64,000 nucleotides of DNA from positions 2,480,001-2,544,000 of the forward strand of contig NZ_CP107254.1 in the NCBI RefSeq assembly GCF_029229925.1. The letters are read 5' to 3'. Origin of the DNA: Halorhabdus sp. BNX81. Lineage in GTDB: Archaea > Halobacteriota > Halobacteria > Halobacteriales > Haloarculaceae. Made by a program: the position numbers and the translations under genes. The notes below the pieces were generated by a model that was not told where the DNA came from, did no database searches, and worked only from the letters and a program-made list of their open reading frames with translations. Shown in pieces: positions 1 through 8,774 of this stretch (position 1 is its first letter; each line of letters opens with the position of its first letter).

Positions 1-517
1 TCGCCAGCACGCTGTTGACGTACGGCCCGGTGGTCTTTGCGTTGGTCGGGATCTGGCTGGAGGCGAACTTCCGCCAGGAGGAGATCGCCACGTCGACGCC
101 TTCTTCGAGTGCCTCTTCACCCAGGTACGCGCCCCACGGCCAGACGGCGATGGCGACCTTCACGGGGGCGTCACCGGGGTTCAGCCCGAGCATGTCGTAG
201 CCGTAGAAGGCGATCGGGCGGATGTAACAGGAGGGCAGGTCCTCGCGCTCGATGAGTTCGAGCGTGGCCTCGGTGAGTTCCTCGCGGTCGAAGGGGATCT
301 CCATCCCGTAGGGTTTGGCCGACTGATAGAGCCGATCGAGGTGCTCGTCCCACCTGAAGATCGCCGCGCCGTTGTCGGTGTCGTAGCTCCGGACACCCTC
401 GAAGACGCCCGTCCCGTAGTGGAGTCCGTGCGTGAGGACGTGCACTTGCGCGTCCTCCCAGTCGACGAATTCACCGTCCATCCAGATCGTCCCGACGTCC
501 ATGTCCTCGAAACTCAT
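1..517 (-). CDS. ilvE: Branched-chain amino acid aminotransferase (partial, C-terminus outside window)
   Basis: PLP-dependent transaminase of fold type IV that interconverts branched-chain amino acids and their 2-oxo acids in the cytoplasm. About 172 N-terminal residues are visible, from MSFEDMDVGTIWMDGEFV. Family-typical segments are HVLTHGLHYGTGVFEGVRSY near residues 26-45, and RPIAFYGYDMLGLNP followed by AIAVWPWGAYLG. The PLP lysine falls near the truncated edge (SSQIPTNAKTTGPYVNS). A TATA-like box lies about 28 nt upstream of the ATG, so the mRNA is probably leaderless. The remainder of the gene lies left of position 1. Confidence 0.9.
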   Translation of the reverse strand, partial: MSFEDMDVGTIWMDGEFVDWEDAQVHVLTHGLHYGTGVFEGVRSYDTDNGAAIFRWDEHLDRLYQSAKPYGMEIPFDREELTEATLELIEREDLPSCYIRPIAFYGYDMLGLNPGDAPVKVAIAVWPWGAYLGEEALEEGVDVAISSWRKFASSQIPTNAKTTGPYVNSVLA

Positions 518-540
518 ACTCGCGCAAAAGCACCCCTCCG

Positions 541-549
541 TTAAGAGTG
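541..549 (-). promoter_or_regulatory. TATA-like box of ilvE
   Basis: On the minus strand CTCTTAACG lies about 25-32 nt upstream of the ilvE ATG at 517. This is the spacing expected for a leaderless haloarchaeal transcript. It is a motif match only. Confidence 0.4.
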
Positions 550-580
550 TTCACGGTTCGTGTGGCTCAGGACCGGCCGA

Positions 581-1282
581 TCACCGCTCGTGAACGTGGA
601 CCGTCACGACATCGCCGTCCTCGACGCCGAGTTCCGTCCTGAGTTGATCGGGGGCGATGATCTCCAGTTCGGCGTCGTCGTAATGCGTCCGCTCGGGCGA
701 GACGACGTGAGCACCCTCGTAGGTGGCGGTATCGCTTTCGAGGGTGATCGGGTAGCAGTACGCCGGGCCATAGGTCCGGTCGCCGTCTTCCCAGCCATCG
801 ATCTGGACCGGATCGAGGGCGTTCATCCGCGCCCGGGCGCGGGCACTCCGGTCGTCCAGCGTGAGGTTGAAGGTGCCAGGATATGGCTCGTACCCGAGTT
901 TGTCGACGAACTGTCTATGATACCCCGACAGCGAGACGTAATGGCGACCCTCGCCCATGCCACTCTCGACTGAGCCCGACAGCGTGACGCCGATGCCGTG
1001 CTCGAAGATGCGCTGGTACTCGGCGTACTCCTCCTGGAGGAGGCGCTCGCCGTCGTCGGTGACCCGGACCCACTGGCCGTCGCTGACGATCTCCCGGGCG
1101 ACCAGATCGGCGTCCTCCAGGCGCTGGAGGCGGCGCGAGGCGGTCTGGGTGGAGGCGTCGAGTTTCGACGCGAGGCCGGAGCCGGTGATCTTGGCGTCGC
1201 CGTCGACCGCGCCGGCCAGCGCCAGCAGTTTCAGCGTCGCCAGTTCGGCGTATCCGATCGACTCGTCCGGGAGGTCTGCCAT
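581..1282 (-). CDS. ribK: CTP-dependent riboflavin kinase with N-terminal winged helix
   Basis: The archaeal DUF120 enzyme phosphorylates riboflavin to FMN using CTP. The 233-residue protein has a winged-helix domain at residues 1-90 ([20 protein letters not shown] recognition helix) and the kinase barrel from about 100, with [14 protein letters not shown] and YPGTFNLTL as characteristic loops. The fused HTH suggests it also acts as a regulator, as proposed for other archaeal RibK/RibR fusions. I chose the ATG at 1282 ([10 protein letters not shown]) over an upstream in-frame ATG at 1318 because the conserved domain begins immediately and the extra 12 residues look non-coding. Confidence 0.88.
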   Translation of the reverse strand: MADLPDESIGYAELATLKLLALAGAVDGDAKITGSGLASKLDASTQTASRRLQRLEDADLVAREIVSDGQWVRVTDDGERLLQEEYAEYQRIFEHGIGVTLSGSVESGMGEGRHYVSLSGYHRQFVDKLGYEPYPGTFNLTLDDRSARARARMNALDPVQIDGWEDGDRTYGPAYCYPITLESDTATYEGAHVVSPERTHYDDAELEIIAPDQLRTELGVEDGDVVTVHVHER

Positions 1283-1318
1283 CGCCGCCGGCTTGGACGG
1301 GATTACGGATAAACACAC

Positions 1319-1569
1319 CGGGAGCGGCGACGGGCGTTCCCACGGACAGGGCTATAGGGATAGAAAAGGAGTCCAGTATTCGCACACGCACCTATTAGGG
1401 TACAGTCAGGACGGCCATGCGAGAGATAAGACGTGAATCTCGCATAGAATGTTCTCCAGAAGCTGTCCCCTTCGAGTACTCAGTAAAGGCGAGTAGTGTA
1501 GCAGAAAAGGGTGCCGGTCTAGACAAAATATTCACAAGAAATTTATCACGAGATAGTGTACTCTGATTC
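1319..1569. other. Intergenic region, no gene recognised
   Basis: A minus-strand reading frame crosses this region but has no acidic bias and no recognisable domain. ATTTATCAC near 1539-1547 is a TATA-like box 25-30 nt before the start at 1570. Confidence 0.35.
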
Positions 1570-1860
1570 ATGTCCGTGATCGGTCCCCTCCGAGCTGAAC
1601 CGTCACTCCGTCGCCCGGTTTTCGCTTGCACCGTGTTACTCGCGGTGATCCTGTTCGGCGAACGTATCGTGGTATCCACCCTTGAGGGGATTGTCAACGG
1701 TGCAGGCGATTTTCCGCTGTGGCTTCCTCGACTCGGAACGCTCGGAGAGACCTTCGTTTACTATCTGTTATTCTTCGACTTCCTCAAATTCGTCGTACTC
1801 CCGATAACGCTCATGTGGATCGCATACGCTTACGGTCGCTACAGTGCGGACCAATCTTGA
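1570..1860 (+). CDS. Small membrane protein of unknown function
   Basis: A 96-residue protein with two strongly hydrophobic stretches: about residues 16-38 (PVFACTVLLAVILFG) and 62-88 (ETFVYYLLFFDFLKFVVLP, then LMWIAYAYG). It begins with ATG at 1570, with a TATA-like element about 27 nt upstream. No domain is recognised. It stands alone between divergent and convergent neighbours. A GAGCG-N6-CGCTC hairpin directly after the stop (about 1862-1877) might serve in termination. Confidence 0.6.
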   Translation: MSVIGPLRAEPSLRRPVFACTVLLAVILFGERIVVSTLEGIVNGAGDFPLWLPRLGTLGETFVYYLLFFDFLKFVVLPITLMWIAYAYGRYSADQS

Positions 1861-2026
1861 GGAGCGATCTAACGCTCTATACGCACATCTATCTAGCCGG
1901 CTATTTCACTGTTGAAGACGGGTAAAGAAATGTAGCTGTTTGCTGGATACACGCTCTCTACGCAGCACACCGATTTTCGTAGTCCAAGGGCCTGTAACCT
2001 TTCTGAGTCAATATGTCTGCTACATC

Positions 2027-3019
2027 TCACGACCGGCCGCCCTTCGGTGTCCAGTCGGCCGTCGCCCCTTCGTCCCAGAAGTCGCTGTCGGGCGCGAGTT
2101 TCTCGACCCAGGTGTCCTCCTCCCGGGCGAGCATCGCGACACGGGAGTCCGTCGACTCCTTGATGACGTCGTGATCGGGCAGGAACTCGCCGACAGCTTC
2201 CGTGAAGGCCACCACGTCGTCGTGGTCGGGCATCGCCGTGCGGTCCAGCCGACCACGGGAGTGGCCGACGTGCATGTAGGCCTTCAACTCGTAGAAGTCG
2301 ACGTCCGCGCGATCCGCCATCGCGGCGTACCACGCCGGCCGATGCATGTTGTAGCCGTCGATCAGCGTCGTCCGGAGGACCGTCCGGGTGTCGTCCTTCG
2401 CGGCGAGGACGTCCAGCGTATCGATCAATCGCTCCCAGGCGTCGTCCTCAACCGCCTTGACGACGTCGTCGAACGTCCGGCGGTCCGCGGCGTCGACCGA
2501 GACGTACAGCTGGGTGGGATCACACTCCGCCAGCATCTCCGGGTCCGTTCCGTTCGAGACGAGGAAGGTCGTGATCCCGCGATCGTGAAAGGCCTCGATG
2601 AGTTCGGGCAGGTGGGGGTACAAGGTGGGCTCGCCGTCGAGGGAAATTGCAACGTGGCGGGGTTCCATGGCCTCCTCGAAGCGCTCGCGCGGAACGTCGT
2701 CGTTGCCGCCGTAGCCCGAGAGGAGCTTGCGCTGGAGGTCGATCGAGGCGTCGACGACCGCCTCGGGATCGTCCCAAGCGACGTCGTCGAGTTCGTAGGT
2801 GTGGCCGGCGTGATCCCGCCAGCAGAAGACACAGCGCTCGTTACACCGGACGACGGGCGTCATCTGGATGCAGCGATGCGATCGAATGCCGTAGAACGCG
2901 TACTTGTAGCACCGGCCCTCGCCCTGGAGTGCGTTGTCGGTCCACCCGCAGGTCTGGGCCGCGGTGTGGCCCTCGCTGTGGTAGTCGGGATCGGTGACCT
3001 GGCGGGCGTCGTCAGTCAT
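2027..3019 (-). CDS. taw1: tRNA-Phe 4-demethylwyosine synthase (TYW1/Taw1), radical SAM
   Basis: Catalyses condensation of pyruvate carbon onto N1-methylguanosine-37 of tRNA-Phe, the tricycle-forming step of wyosine synthesis. The 330-residue protein shows the two expected cysteine sets: Cys24, Cys37 and Cys50 at the N-terminus for the auxiliary 4Fe-4S cluster, and CNERCVFC (Cys59, 63, 66) for the radical-SAM cluster. ISLDGEPTLYPHLPELI matches the family's SAM-binding and substrate region. Length and order fit archaeal Taw1, which lacks the flavodoxin domain of eukaryotic TYW1. It is transcribed alone. Confidence 0.92.
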   Translation of the reverse strand: MTDDARQVTDPDYHSEGHTAAQTCGWTDNALQGEGRCYKYAFYGIRSHRCIQMTPVVRCNERCVFCWRDHAGHTYELDDVAWDDPEAVVDASIDLQRKLLSGYGGNDDVPRERFEEAMEPRHVAISLDGEPTLYPHLPELIEAFHDRGITTFLVSNGTDPEMLAECDPTQLYVSVDAADRRTFDDVVKAVEDDAWERLIDTLDVLAAKDDTRTVLRTTLIDGYNMHRPAWYAAMADRADVDFYELKAYMHVGHSRGRLDRTAMPDHDDVVAFTEAVGEFLPDHDVIKESTDSRVAMLAREEDTWVEKLAPDSDFWDEGATADWTPKGGRS

Positions 3020-3097
3020 TGCAGTTCGGTAGTCTATCGAGGCGCAAAAGGGTACGGAAAGCCACAGTCCCGAGATGTAGTCTCCCTTCCGAGTGCC

Positions 3098-3451
3098 TTA
3101 CTGGAGTTCGTCGACGAGCGCCGTGACCGCTTCGTCGACGATACCGCTCTCCAGACGGCCCTGCCAGAAGTCGATGTCCTCACTGTCGATCGATTGGACG
3201 CCCCACGGGACGATCCGACTCGTCTCCGGTGTCCCGCCACGAATCCAACTGTCCTCGGGGATCTCGATAAGTCCGTCCAGCCAGGATTTCGTGGTCAGCG
3301 TCACCGCGATGTACTGCTCGCCGTGGAACGGCCGTCCCTCGTGATTGGAGAGAACGAGCCACGGACGAGCAGCTTCGTCGCCCTTGAACGGATCGTCACC
3401 GAAGACGACGTCGCCCCGCTCGAAGATCGGGGCGGCTTCCTTATCAGTCAC
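3098..3451 (-). CDS. PemK/MazF-family toxin
   Basis: Probable endoribonuclease toxin of 117 residues. It opens with IFERGDVVFGDDPFKG and continues RPWLVLSNHEGRPFHGEQYIAVTLTT, which is the SH3-like MazF barrel with its RPxLVLS strand. The start is taken as the GTG at 3451, which overlaps the TGA of the upstream winged-helix gene (GTGA), so the two are translationally coupled. A longer reading frame from 3502 would overlap the partner by 54 nt and adds only low-complexity residues. RNase activity is inferred from the family. Confidence 0.75.
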   Translation of the reverse strand: MTDKEAAPIFERGDVVFGDDPFKGDEAARPWLVLSNHEGRPFHGEQYIAVTLTTKSWLDGLIEIPEDSWIRGGTPETSRIVPWGVQSIDSEDIDFWQGRLESGIVDEAVTALVDELQ

Positions 3452-3819
3452 TGCTCGCTCTCCGTGCTCGGATGGGATTCGCTGGGGGCGTGCTCGCGCC
3501 ATGCATCCTTCTCCTCCGCACCGAATTGCTCGTTGAACAGGGCAGTCGCTCGCTCGTAGCCACTGTACCCGTCAAGTCGATCGGCATCGTCGGTCACCGC
3601 CCAGTACGTCGCCTTGTGTTCGACGAGATCGCGGTCCTTCAATCGCGACAGCGCAGTGCTGACTGCGCCTTTTTCGATCCCCGTTTGAGAAGCGATCTCC
3701 TGGGCCTCGAACGCACGGTCCTCGTGCGCAGCGAGGAATCCCAAGACCTGATCGGGGGCGGAGAGCCCCTCGAGTTCCTCCTCGCGTGTGTTCTCGAAGG
3801 TTTCCCGATCGATGGACAT
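3448..3819 (-). CDS. Winged-helix (MarR-like) regulator, probable antitoxin of the MazF-type toxin
   Basis: A 123-residue protein with a compact winged helix at about residues 20-80 (FEAQEIASQTGIEKGAVSTALSRLKDRDLVEHKATYWAV), followed by an acidic, probably flexible tail. The final codons overlap the toxin start by 4 nt, the usual antitoxin-first order. Classical MazE antitoxins are AbrB- or RHH-type, so a winged helix here is a less common pairing. The C-terminal tail (YERATALFNEQF and onward) is the likely toxin-binding part. The antitoxin role is inferred from position. Confidence 0.68.
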   Translation of the reverse strand: MSIDRETFENTREEELEGLSAPDQVLGFLAAHEDRAFEAQEIASQTGIEKGAVSTALSRLKDRDLVEHKATYWAVTDDADRLDGYSGYERATALFNEQFGAEEKDAWREHAPSESHPSTESEQ

Positions 3820-3915
3820 GGATGAGTGACCGTACGTCGTCGACTGTAAAGAATGTTAGGAGTGAAAGCTATGAAAATGGCGTGAGTGACGACGAACCTA
3901 TACAGGAAAGCACGC

Positions 3916-3984
3916 TTCAGGTCGATTGCCGGCCCGTGGCGGTCGGTATGGCGGAACGAGCCGAGGACATCGAGTTCGTCGGAT
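3916..3984 (-). pseudogene. Fragment of a zinc-dependent alcohol dehydrogenase gene
   Basis: On the minus strand about 22 codons read DELDVLGSFRHTDRHGPAIDL. This closely matches residues NELDVLGSFRDANRYGPAIDL of the intact dehydrogenase about 1 kb to the right. Neither flank continues the similarity, so this is a remnant of a duplicated or replaced MDR dehydrogenase gene. It sits between two toxin-antitoxin loci in a non-coding patch. Confidence 0.6.
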
Positions 3985-4032
3985 CTCGGAGAGAATTTGT
4001 CGAGACCGGCCAGATGGGGACTGCGGTGCGAT

Positions 4033-4357
4033 CTACAGATACTGAATCGATTGATCGTCGTCAGAGCGGTGTTGTAAGTGCTCGTCGACGACTTTCACCA
4101 CGTCTCCGATCTGTCGTCCAGCCTGTCTGACGTAAATTATTCCAGTGTGCTCCAGTCCTTCGCCCTTGACGAGTGAGAGAAAGTCGTCGTCGAAAGTCAA
4201 CAGGAGCCAGTCGTTCTCGACGGCGTATCGCAGTTGTTCACGGTCAGGTTCACCGAGCGTTCCCTTCTCTCGCGGTATGGATCGTCCAGCCACGCCGGCG
4301 AAGTCCATCAGCGACGGGGATCCACATGCTCTCGTCACAGTACACCGATCGGGTCAT
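4033..4357 (-). pseudogene. DUF5615 (PIN-like) toxin, frameshifted
   Basis: From ATG at 4357 the frame encodes MTRSVYCDESMWIPVADGLR and GWTIHTAREG, then hits a stop after three more codons. The next frame carries the rest of the family: GTLGEPDREQLRYAVEND, LLLTFDDDFLSL and GIIYVRQ to 4033. The break lies near 4258-4270; one extra G (or loss of two bases) separates the frames. The conserved acidic residues of both halves are present, so the lesion looks recent. The ATG overlaps the TGA of the DUF433 gene (ATGA), preserving the antitoxin-toxin coupling. Confidence 0.7.
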
Positions 4358-4584
4358 GCCGGGGTCGGCTCCGAGGACGGCGATCGGAAGTCCTCGATGT
4401 GGTCGTAATAGTACGCCAGCGCTCGGTGGACGTCCGCGAGCGTGAGATCGGGATACAGTTGCGTGATCTCGTCCGGATCGTAGCCGCTGTGTTCGTACGC
4501 CGAGGCGATATCCTTCACCCGGATCCCTGTTCCCTCGACCGTCGGCGTGCCATCACTGTGGTCGGGGTCTCGAACGATTCCCAT
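4354..4584 (-). CDS. DUF433 family antitoxin
   Basis: A 76-residue protein beginning MGIVRDPDHSDGTPTVEGTG, then IRVKDIASAYEHSGYDPDEI and YPDLTLADVHRALAYYYDH, the classic DUF433 helix-turn-helix layout. DUF433 proteins are normally paired with DUF5615 PIN-like toxins, which is what follows here with an ATGA overlap. The partner is frameshifted, so this antitoxin may now be an orphan. A longer frame upstream (to 4683) is basic and unlike the family, so it was not used. Confidence 0.75.
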   Translation of the reverse strand: MGIVRDPDHSDGTPTVEGTGIRVKDIASAYEHSGYDPDEITQLYPDLTLADVHRALAYYYDHIEDFRSPSSEPTPA

Positions 4585-4712
4585 ACTGACTCTTTGGACG
4601 CTCTGCAACTTCAACTTGCGGTCGCATGGAGTCGCTGACCAGAAGTATGCTGATCCAGTTTTCGAGCTCGTCACTGGTGGCAAGCCCGGTTCTGCTCGTC
4701 AACAGCAGCCTA

Positions 4713-5747
4713 CTACTCCCCGATCGAGATCATGCCCTTGATCGCGTCGTCGTCATCGTGGGCGCGCTCGAAGGCTTCCCTGACGTTGGCAAGCGGTTCG
4801 GTGAAGTCGGCGATCCACTCGATCTCGGCGGCACCCTCGGCCAGCAGGTCGATCGCCGGGCCATAGCGGTTGGCGTCCCGGAACGAACCCAGCACGTCGA
4901 GTTCGTTGGTGATGATCTCTAAGGCGTCGACCTCCACCGTCGCCTCGTCGGCCAGGCCGATCATGACGACCGTGCCGCCGCGACGGGCCGCGTCGATCAG
5001 CGCCTCGACGTCGGGTTCTGAGTCGGTCGCCTCGAAGACCACGTCGGCACCCCGGCCGTCGGTGTATTCCTCGACGGTCGCGGCGAAGTCGCCCTCGCGG
5101 ACGTTGACCGTTGCGTCCGCGCCGTGTTCTTCGGCGCGTTCGAGTTTGCTGTCGACGATGTCGCCGACGATGATATCGGTCGCGCCCGCCGCCCTGGCAG
5201 CCTCCATCGTGACCGAGCCGACGGTCCCGCCGCCCAGGATCGCGACGGTGTCGCCGTGGCCGACGCTCCCCCGGCGGGTCGCGTGGAGGCCGACCGCGAA
5301 GGGTTCACACAGCGCGCCCTCGACCTGGGAGACGCTGTCGGGGAGAACGTGGGCGAGGTTCGCCGGCCAAGCGACGTACTCCGCGAACGCGCCGTCAAAG
5401 GGCGGCGTGGCCATGAAGTCGACGTTCGGACAGAGGTTGTACTCCCCGCGGCGACAGTGCTCGCACGTGCCACAGACGATGCCCGGTTCGAGTGCGACGC
5501 GGTCGCCGACGTCGATTCCCTCGACGTCGTCGCCGACCGCGGCAATGACGCCCGCGCTCTCGTGGCCAAGCAGGAGCGGGTCCTCGACGACGTAGTCGCC
5601 GATCCTGCCGTGCTCCCAGTAGTGGACGTCGGACTTGCAGATGCCGACGTCGGTCATCTCGACGAGCACCTCGTCGCTCGCCGGCGTCGGTCGCTCGCGC
5701 TCCTCGAACTCGAACTCGAGATCTTCAGTGAGGACTGCCGTCTGCAT
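4713..5747 (-). CDS. Zinc-dependent medium-chain alcohol/polyol dehydrogenase
   Basis: MDR-superfamily NAD(P)-dependent dehydrogenase of 344 residues. Catalytic zinc ligands lie in VGICKSDVHYW and GHESAGV. The structural zinc lobe is CGTCEHCRRGEYNLCPN. The Rossmann glycine motif is AILGGGTVGSVTMEAARAAG. Overall it most resembles sorbitol/xylitol dehydrogenases, but the substrate cannot be read from sequence. ATG at 5747 follows a TATA-like box by about 25 nt. A longer frame from 5783 would start inside the promoter. Confidence 0.85.
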   Translation of the reverse strand: MQTAVLTEDLEFEFEERERPTPASDEVLVEMTDVGICKSDVHYWEHGRIGDYVVEDPLLLGHESAGVIAAVGDDVEGIDVGDRVALEPGIVCGTCEHCRRGEYNLCPNVDFMATPPFDGAFAEYVAWPANLAHVLPDSVSQVEGALCEPFAVGLHATRRGSVGHGDTVAILGGGTVGSVTMEAARAAGATDIIVGDIVDSKLERAEEHGADATVNVREGDFAATVEEYTDGRGADVVFEATDSEPDVEALIDAARRGGTVVMIGLADEATVEVDALEIITNELDVLGSFRDANRYGPAIDLLAEGAAEIEWIADFTEPLANVREAFERAHDDDDAIKGMISIGE

Positions 5748-5769
5748 GGCCCGAGATTGCTGGGCCAGC

Positions 5770-5779
5770 GGTATATAAC
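5770..5779 (-). promoter_or_regulatory. TATA box of the zinc dehydrogenase gene
   Basis: Minus-strand GGTTATATAC ends about 23 nt before the ATG at 5747, consistent with a leaderless or near-leaderless transcript. It also argues against the longer upstream start. Confidence 0.5.
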
Positions 5780-5907
5780 CCACAGACTACGATCGAACAG
5801 GTCACTCGAAGTGTCGTTCGTTCCGATGAACGCCGTACCCTCCGGGATCCGGGCTGCTCGCTTCGCCATCTCGTAATCCCTATGGTCGCCGGTGGAATAC
5901 CGTGGGT

Positions 5908-7659
5908 ATGTTCCTGACATTCCGCGACGAGGTCGAGGCCGCACTGTCCGAGGCACTCTCGGCGCTCGACCTGCCGACCGACGATCTGGGGATCGAACGC
6001 CCCCCGGAAGACGTCCCGGCGGTCCTGGCATCCAGCGCCGCCTATCGACTCGCCGACGTGGCGGGCGCACCGCCACCGAAGATCGCCGCCGACATCGTGG
6101 GCGAGATCGACCCAGCCGAGTACGACTACGTGGGAAGCGTCCAGACCCAAGGCCCCTACGTCAACTTCCTGCCGAGCGATCGGTACTTCGAAGGGACGCT
6201 CGAAGCCGCCCAGGCAGACGACTACGGCACGCTCGAAGCCACCGGCGACTCCGTCGTCGTCGAGCACACCAGCGCCAACCCGACCGGCCCGGTCCACGTC
6301 GGGCGGGCGCGCAACCCCATCGTCGGCGACGCACTGGCTCGTGTCCTCGAATACGCCGGCAACGACGTCGAGCGTCACTACTACGTCAACGACGCCGGCC
6401 GCCAGATCGCCGTCTTCACCTGGGCCTACGAGACTTTCGACGAAAGCGACCTCCCCGAACCCGAGCGTGAGTCCCCCGAGTACGAGATGGTCCGGTACTA
6501 CCGGAAAGCCAACGACTACCTCGAGGAAGCCAGCGAATCGGAGCAGGAAGCCGCCGAGGACGAGATCGGGGCGATCCTCCAGGGCTTAGAGGAGGGCGAC
6601 GAGGAGACCTACGAGCGCGTGAGCGAGGTCGTCGACACCGTGCTGGGCGGGATGACCGAGACCCTCGGACGGCTGCCCGCCGAGTTCGACGAGTTCGTCA
6701 AGGAGACCCGATTCATGCGCGACGGGTCGACCGACGACCTCGTCGATCGCCTCAAGGAACTCGACGCCGCCGTCTTCGAGGAGGACGCCTGGCAACTCGA
6801 CCTGCCGGACTTCGAGAAGAACCTCGTCTTCCTCCGGTCGGACGGGACCTCGCTGTACACCACACGAGATCTCGCCCACCACGAGTGGAAGTTCGACAAC
6901 TACGATCGGGCGGTCACGGTGCTCGGCGAGGACCACAAGCTCCAGGCTGATCAACTCTCCTCGACGCTGGAGCTACTCGGTCACGACACCGACCGCCTCC
7001 AGCAGGTCTTCTACTCGTGGGTCAACCTGCCCGAGGGCGGCATGAGTACCCGCGAGGGCACGGGTGTCGACCTCGACGACCTGCTCGACGAGGCGATCGA
7101 TCGTGCTCGCGAGGAGGTCGAGGACCGCCTCGAGGACCGCCAGCGGAGCGACGACCTCGACGGGGCGGACGTCGAGCGCATCGCCCACCAGGTCGGGATC
7201 GGGGCCGTCCGGTACGACGTCGTCGCCAAACAGCCGACGAAGGGCATCACCTTCGAGTGGGACCGCGCGCTGGACTTCGAGGCCCAGTCCGCGCCGTACG
7301 TCCAGTACGTCCACGCGCGGTGTTGTGGTATCATCGACGAAGGGAAAGACGCCGGCTACGAGGTGCCCGAGACGGTCAGTGCGGCGACGCTCACGACCGA
7401 CGAGGAGCGGGACCTGCTGCGTGCGATCGCGCGGTTCCCCGGCGTGATCGAGCGGGCGGCCGATGAACTCCGGCCGCACGTCGTCGCGACGTATACCCGC
7501 GACATCGCCGAGGCGTTCAACGCCTTCTACCGGGAGTGTCCCGTGCTGGACGCCGACCCGGAGACACGGGCGGCCCGGCTGGCGCTGGTCGCCGCGGCGC
7601 GAACGACCGTCGCCAACGCCCTCGACGCGCTGGGTGTCGAGGCACCGGATTCGATGTAA
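5908..7659 (+). CDS. argS: Arginyl-tRNA synthetase
   Basis: Class I aminoacyl-tRNA synthetase charging tRNA-Arg, 583 residues. The N-terminal Add-1-like domain is followed by [19 protein letters not shown], where HVGR is the HIGH signature. [15 protein letters not shown] replaces KMSKS, as usual in ArgS. The DALR anticodon-binding domain closes the protein ([20 protein letters not shown] onward). The ATG at 5908 is preferred to the in-frame GTG at 5902. The gene stands alone and faces the MinD-like gene. Confidence 0.93.
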   Translation: MFLTFRDEVEAALSEALSALDLPTDDLGIERPPEDVPAVLASSAAYRLADVAGAPPPKIAADIVGEIDPAEYDYVGSVQTQGPYVNFLPSDRYFEGTLEAAQADDYGTLEATGDSVVVEHTSANPTGPVHVGRARNPIVGDALARVLEYAGNDVERHYYVNDAGRQIAVFTWAYETFDESDLPEPERESPEYEMVRYYRKANDYLEEASESEQEAAEDEIGAILQGLEEGDEETYERVSEVVDTVLGGMTETLGRLPAEFDEFVKETRFMRDGSTDDLVDRLKELDAAVFEEDAWQLDLPDFEKNLVFLRSDGTSLYTTRDLAHHEWKFDNYDRAVTVLGEDHKLQADQLSSTLELLGHDTDRLQQVFYSWVNLPEGGMSTREGTGVDLDDLLDEAIDRAREEVEDRLEDRQRSDDLDGADVERIAHQVGIGAVRYDVVAKQPTKGITFEWDRALDFEAQSAPYVQYVHARCCGIIDEGKDAGYEVPETVSAATLTTDEERDLLRAIARFPGVIERAADELRPHVVATYTRDIAEAFNAFYRECPVLDADPETRAARLALVAAARTTVANALDALGVEAPDSM

Positions 7660-7698
7660 GACAGGTTGGGAGAAGAGATCCCCGCCGGAACGGACGTC

Positions 7699-8514
7699 TC
7701 AGCGACCGAAAACGCCGAAGACGCCGCCGGACTCTTCGTCGTCGGCCTCCTCGCCGTCTTCGTCTTCCTCGTCCTCGGGGAACCAGACGGTGTCCTGTTC
7801 GTCGATGGATTTCGCTGGTTCACCGATCAGGACAGCTTCGAGAATCTCGCCGAGCCGTCGGTAGGCCTCCGCCGCGGGGCTGTCGGGGGAGTTCAGCACC
7901 AGCGGTTCCTCGGTCGTCGCCTCGGAGTCTTCGGGGACGATGGCGAGCAGGTCCGCCCCGAGATCGTCGGCGACGAGTTCGACGTCTTCCGGGCCGGTCG
8001 CCCGCGTCAGGATCGACCCGATGACCTCGCCGTCGACGCGCTCGGCCAACCCCGCGGTCTTGTTCGCGTCGCCGACCGCGACGCTGTCGGGCGTCGTGAC
8101 CAACAGGACGCTATCGGCCAGCCCCAGCGGGACCGTGGCCTCGTGACTCAGCCCCGCGCCGGTGTCGATCAACACGACGTCGTAGGCGTTACTCAGCGTC
8201 TTGATGACCTTCCGAAGTTTGGCGGGATCGGCGTCGGCGAAGGCCTCCAGGCTCTGCTCGCCCGGGACGACCGTCAGCCCACCGGGCGCTTCGGTCAGCG
8301 TGTCGCTGACCGCGGCGCGCTCGGCGAGCACCTCGTGGAGACTGCTGTCGTACTCGACGTCGACCATCGCCGCGAGGTTCGCCATGCCGAGGTCGGCATC
8401 GACGACGACGACATCGTACCCTGCGTCCTCGAGTGCGACACCGACATTGACGGCTGTCGTCGTCTTCCCGACACCGCCCTTGCCGCCTGCGACAGTAAAG
8501 ACGTGCCCCGTCAT
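7699..8514 (-). CDS. MinD/ParA-type P-loop ATPase
   Basis: A 271-residue deviant-Walker-A ATPase. It starts MTGHVFTVAGGKGGVGKTTT, then VVVDADLGMANLAAMV, and carries the Walker B region DVVLIDTGAGLS. These proteins position membrane or chromosomal partners by ATP-dependent dimerisation. Haloarchaea encode several MinD paralogues, some affecting archaellum and chemoreceptor placement, and the specific role here is unknown. The C-terminus is an acidic tail ending GVFGVFGR, which could be a small amphipathic membrane anchor. ATG at 8514 is supported by a TATA box about 30 nt upstream. Confidence 0.83.
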   Translation of the reverse strand: MTGHVFTVAGGKGGVGKTTTAVNVGVALEDAGYDVVVVDADLGMANLAAMVDVEYDSSLHEVLAERAAVSDTLTEAPGGLTVVPGEQSLEAFADADPAKLRKVIKTLSNAYDVVLIDTGAGLSHEATVPLGLADSVLLVTTPDSVAVGDANKTAGLAERVDGEVIGSILTRATGPEDVELVADDLGADLLAIVPEDSEATTEEPLVLNSPDSPAAEAYRRLGEILEAVLIGEPAKSIDEQDTVWFPEDEEDEDGEEADDEESGGVFGVFGR

Positions 8515-8540
8515 TCGCGTGTTTTGATAGTCACGAGGCA

Positions 8541-8550
8541 AGCATATAAA
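8541..8550 (-). promoter_or_regulatory. TATA box of the MinD-like gene
   Basis: Minus-strand TTTATATGCT lies 27-36 nt upstream of the ATG at 8514. The rest of the 8515-8774 gap also contains two imperfect copies of a GACGACCCAC-centred sequence about 54 bp apart, of unknown meaning. Confidence 0.5.
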
Positions 8551-8774
8551 GCCCCGCGTCCGTGCAGTTTCCGTGCAGTCGAACTGATCCACGTGTCGGG
8601 TGGGGAGACAGTCGCTTGCACCGTCCCGGACGACCCACGCCTACCGGTCAAATGGGACGGCGCACGCAAGCCCGCCGAGTGGGACGACCCACACCTGCCG
8701 GCCGAGACGTGCATGCGAGCGGCTGACGGGCGCGGTCAAAGCATACTTACCGGTCATCCGACTAGAGACGCGTA

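Noticed and set aside
1395-1697. A 100-codon minus-strand frame across the ribK-membrane protein gap
   Set aside because: Overlaps the start of the membrane protein and shows no acidic bias; a distant resemblance to transposon-associated sequence could not be supported.
8620-8705. Two GACGACCCAC-centred repeats in the MinD-aRF1 gap
   Set aside because: Only two imperfect copies, no dyad, and composition close to background.
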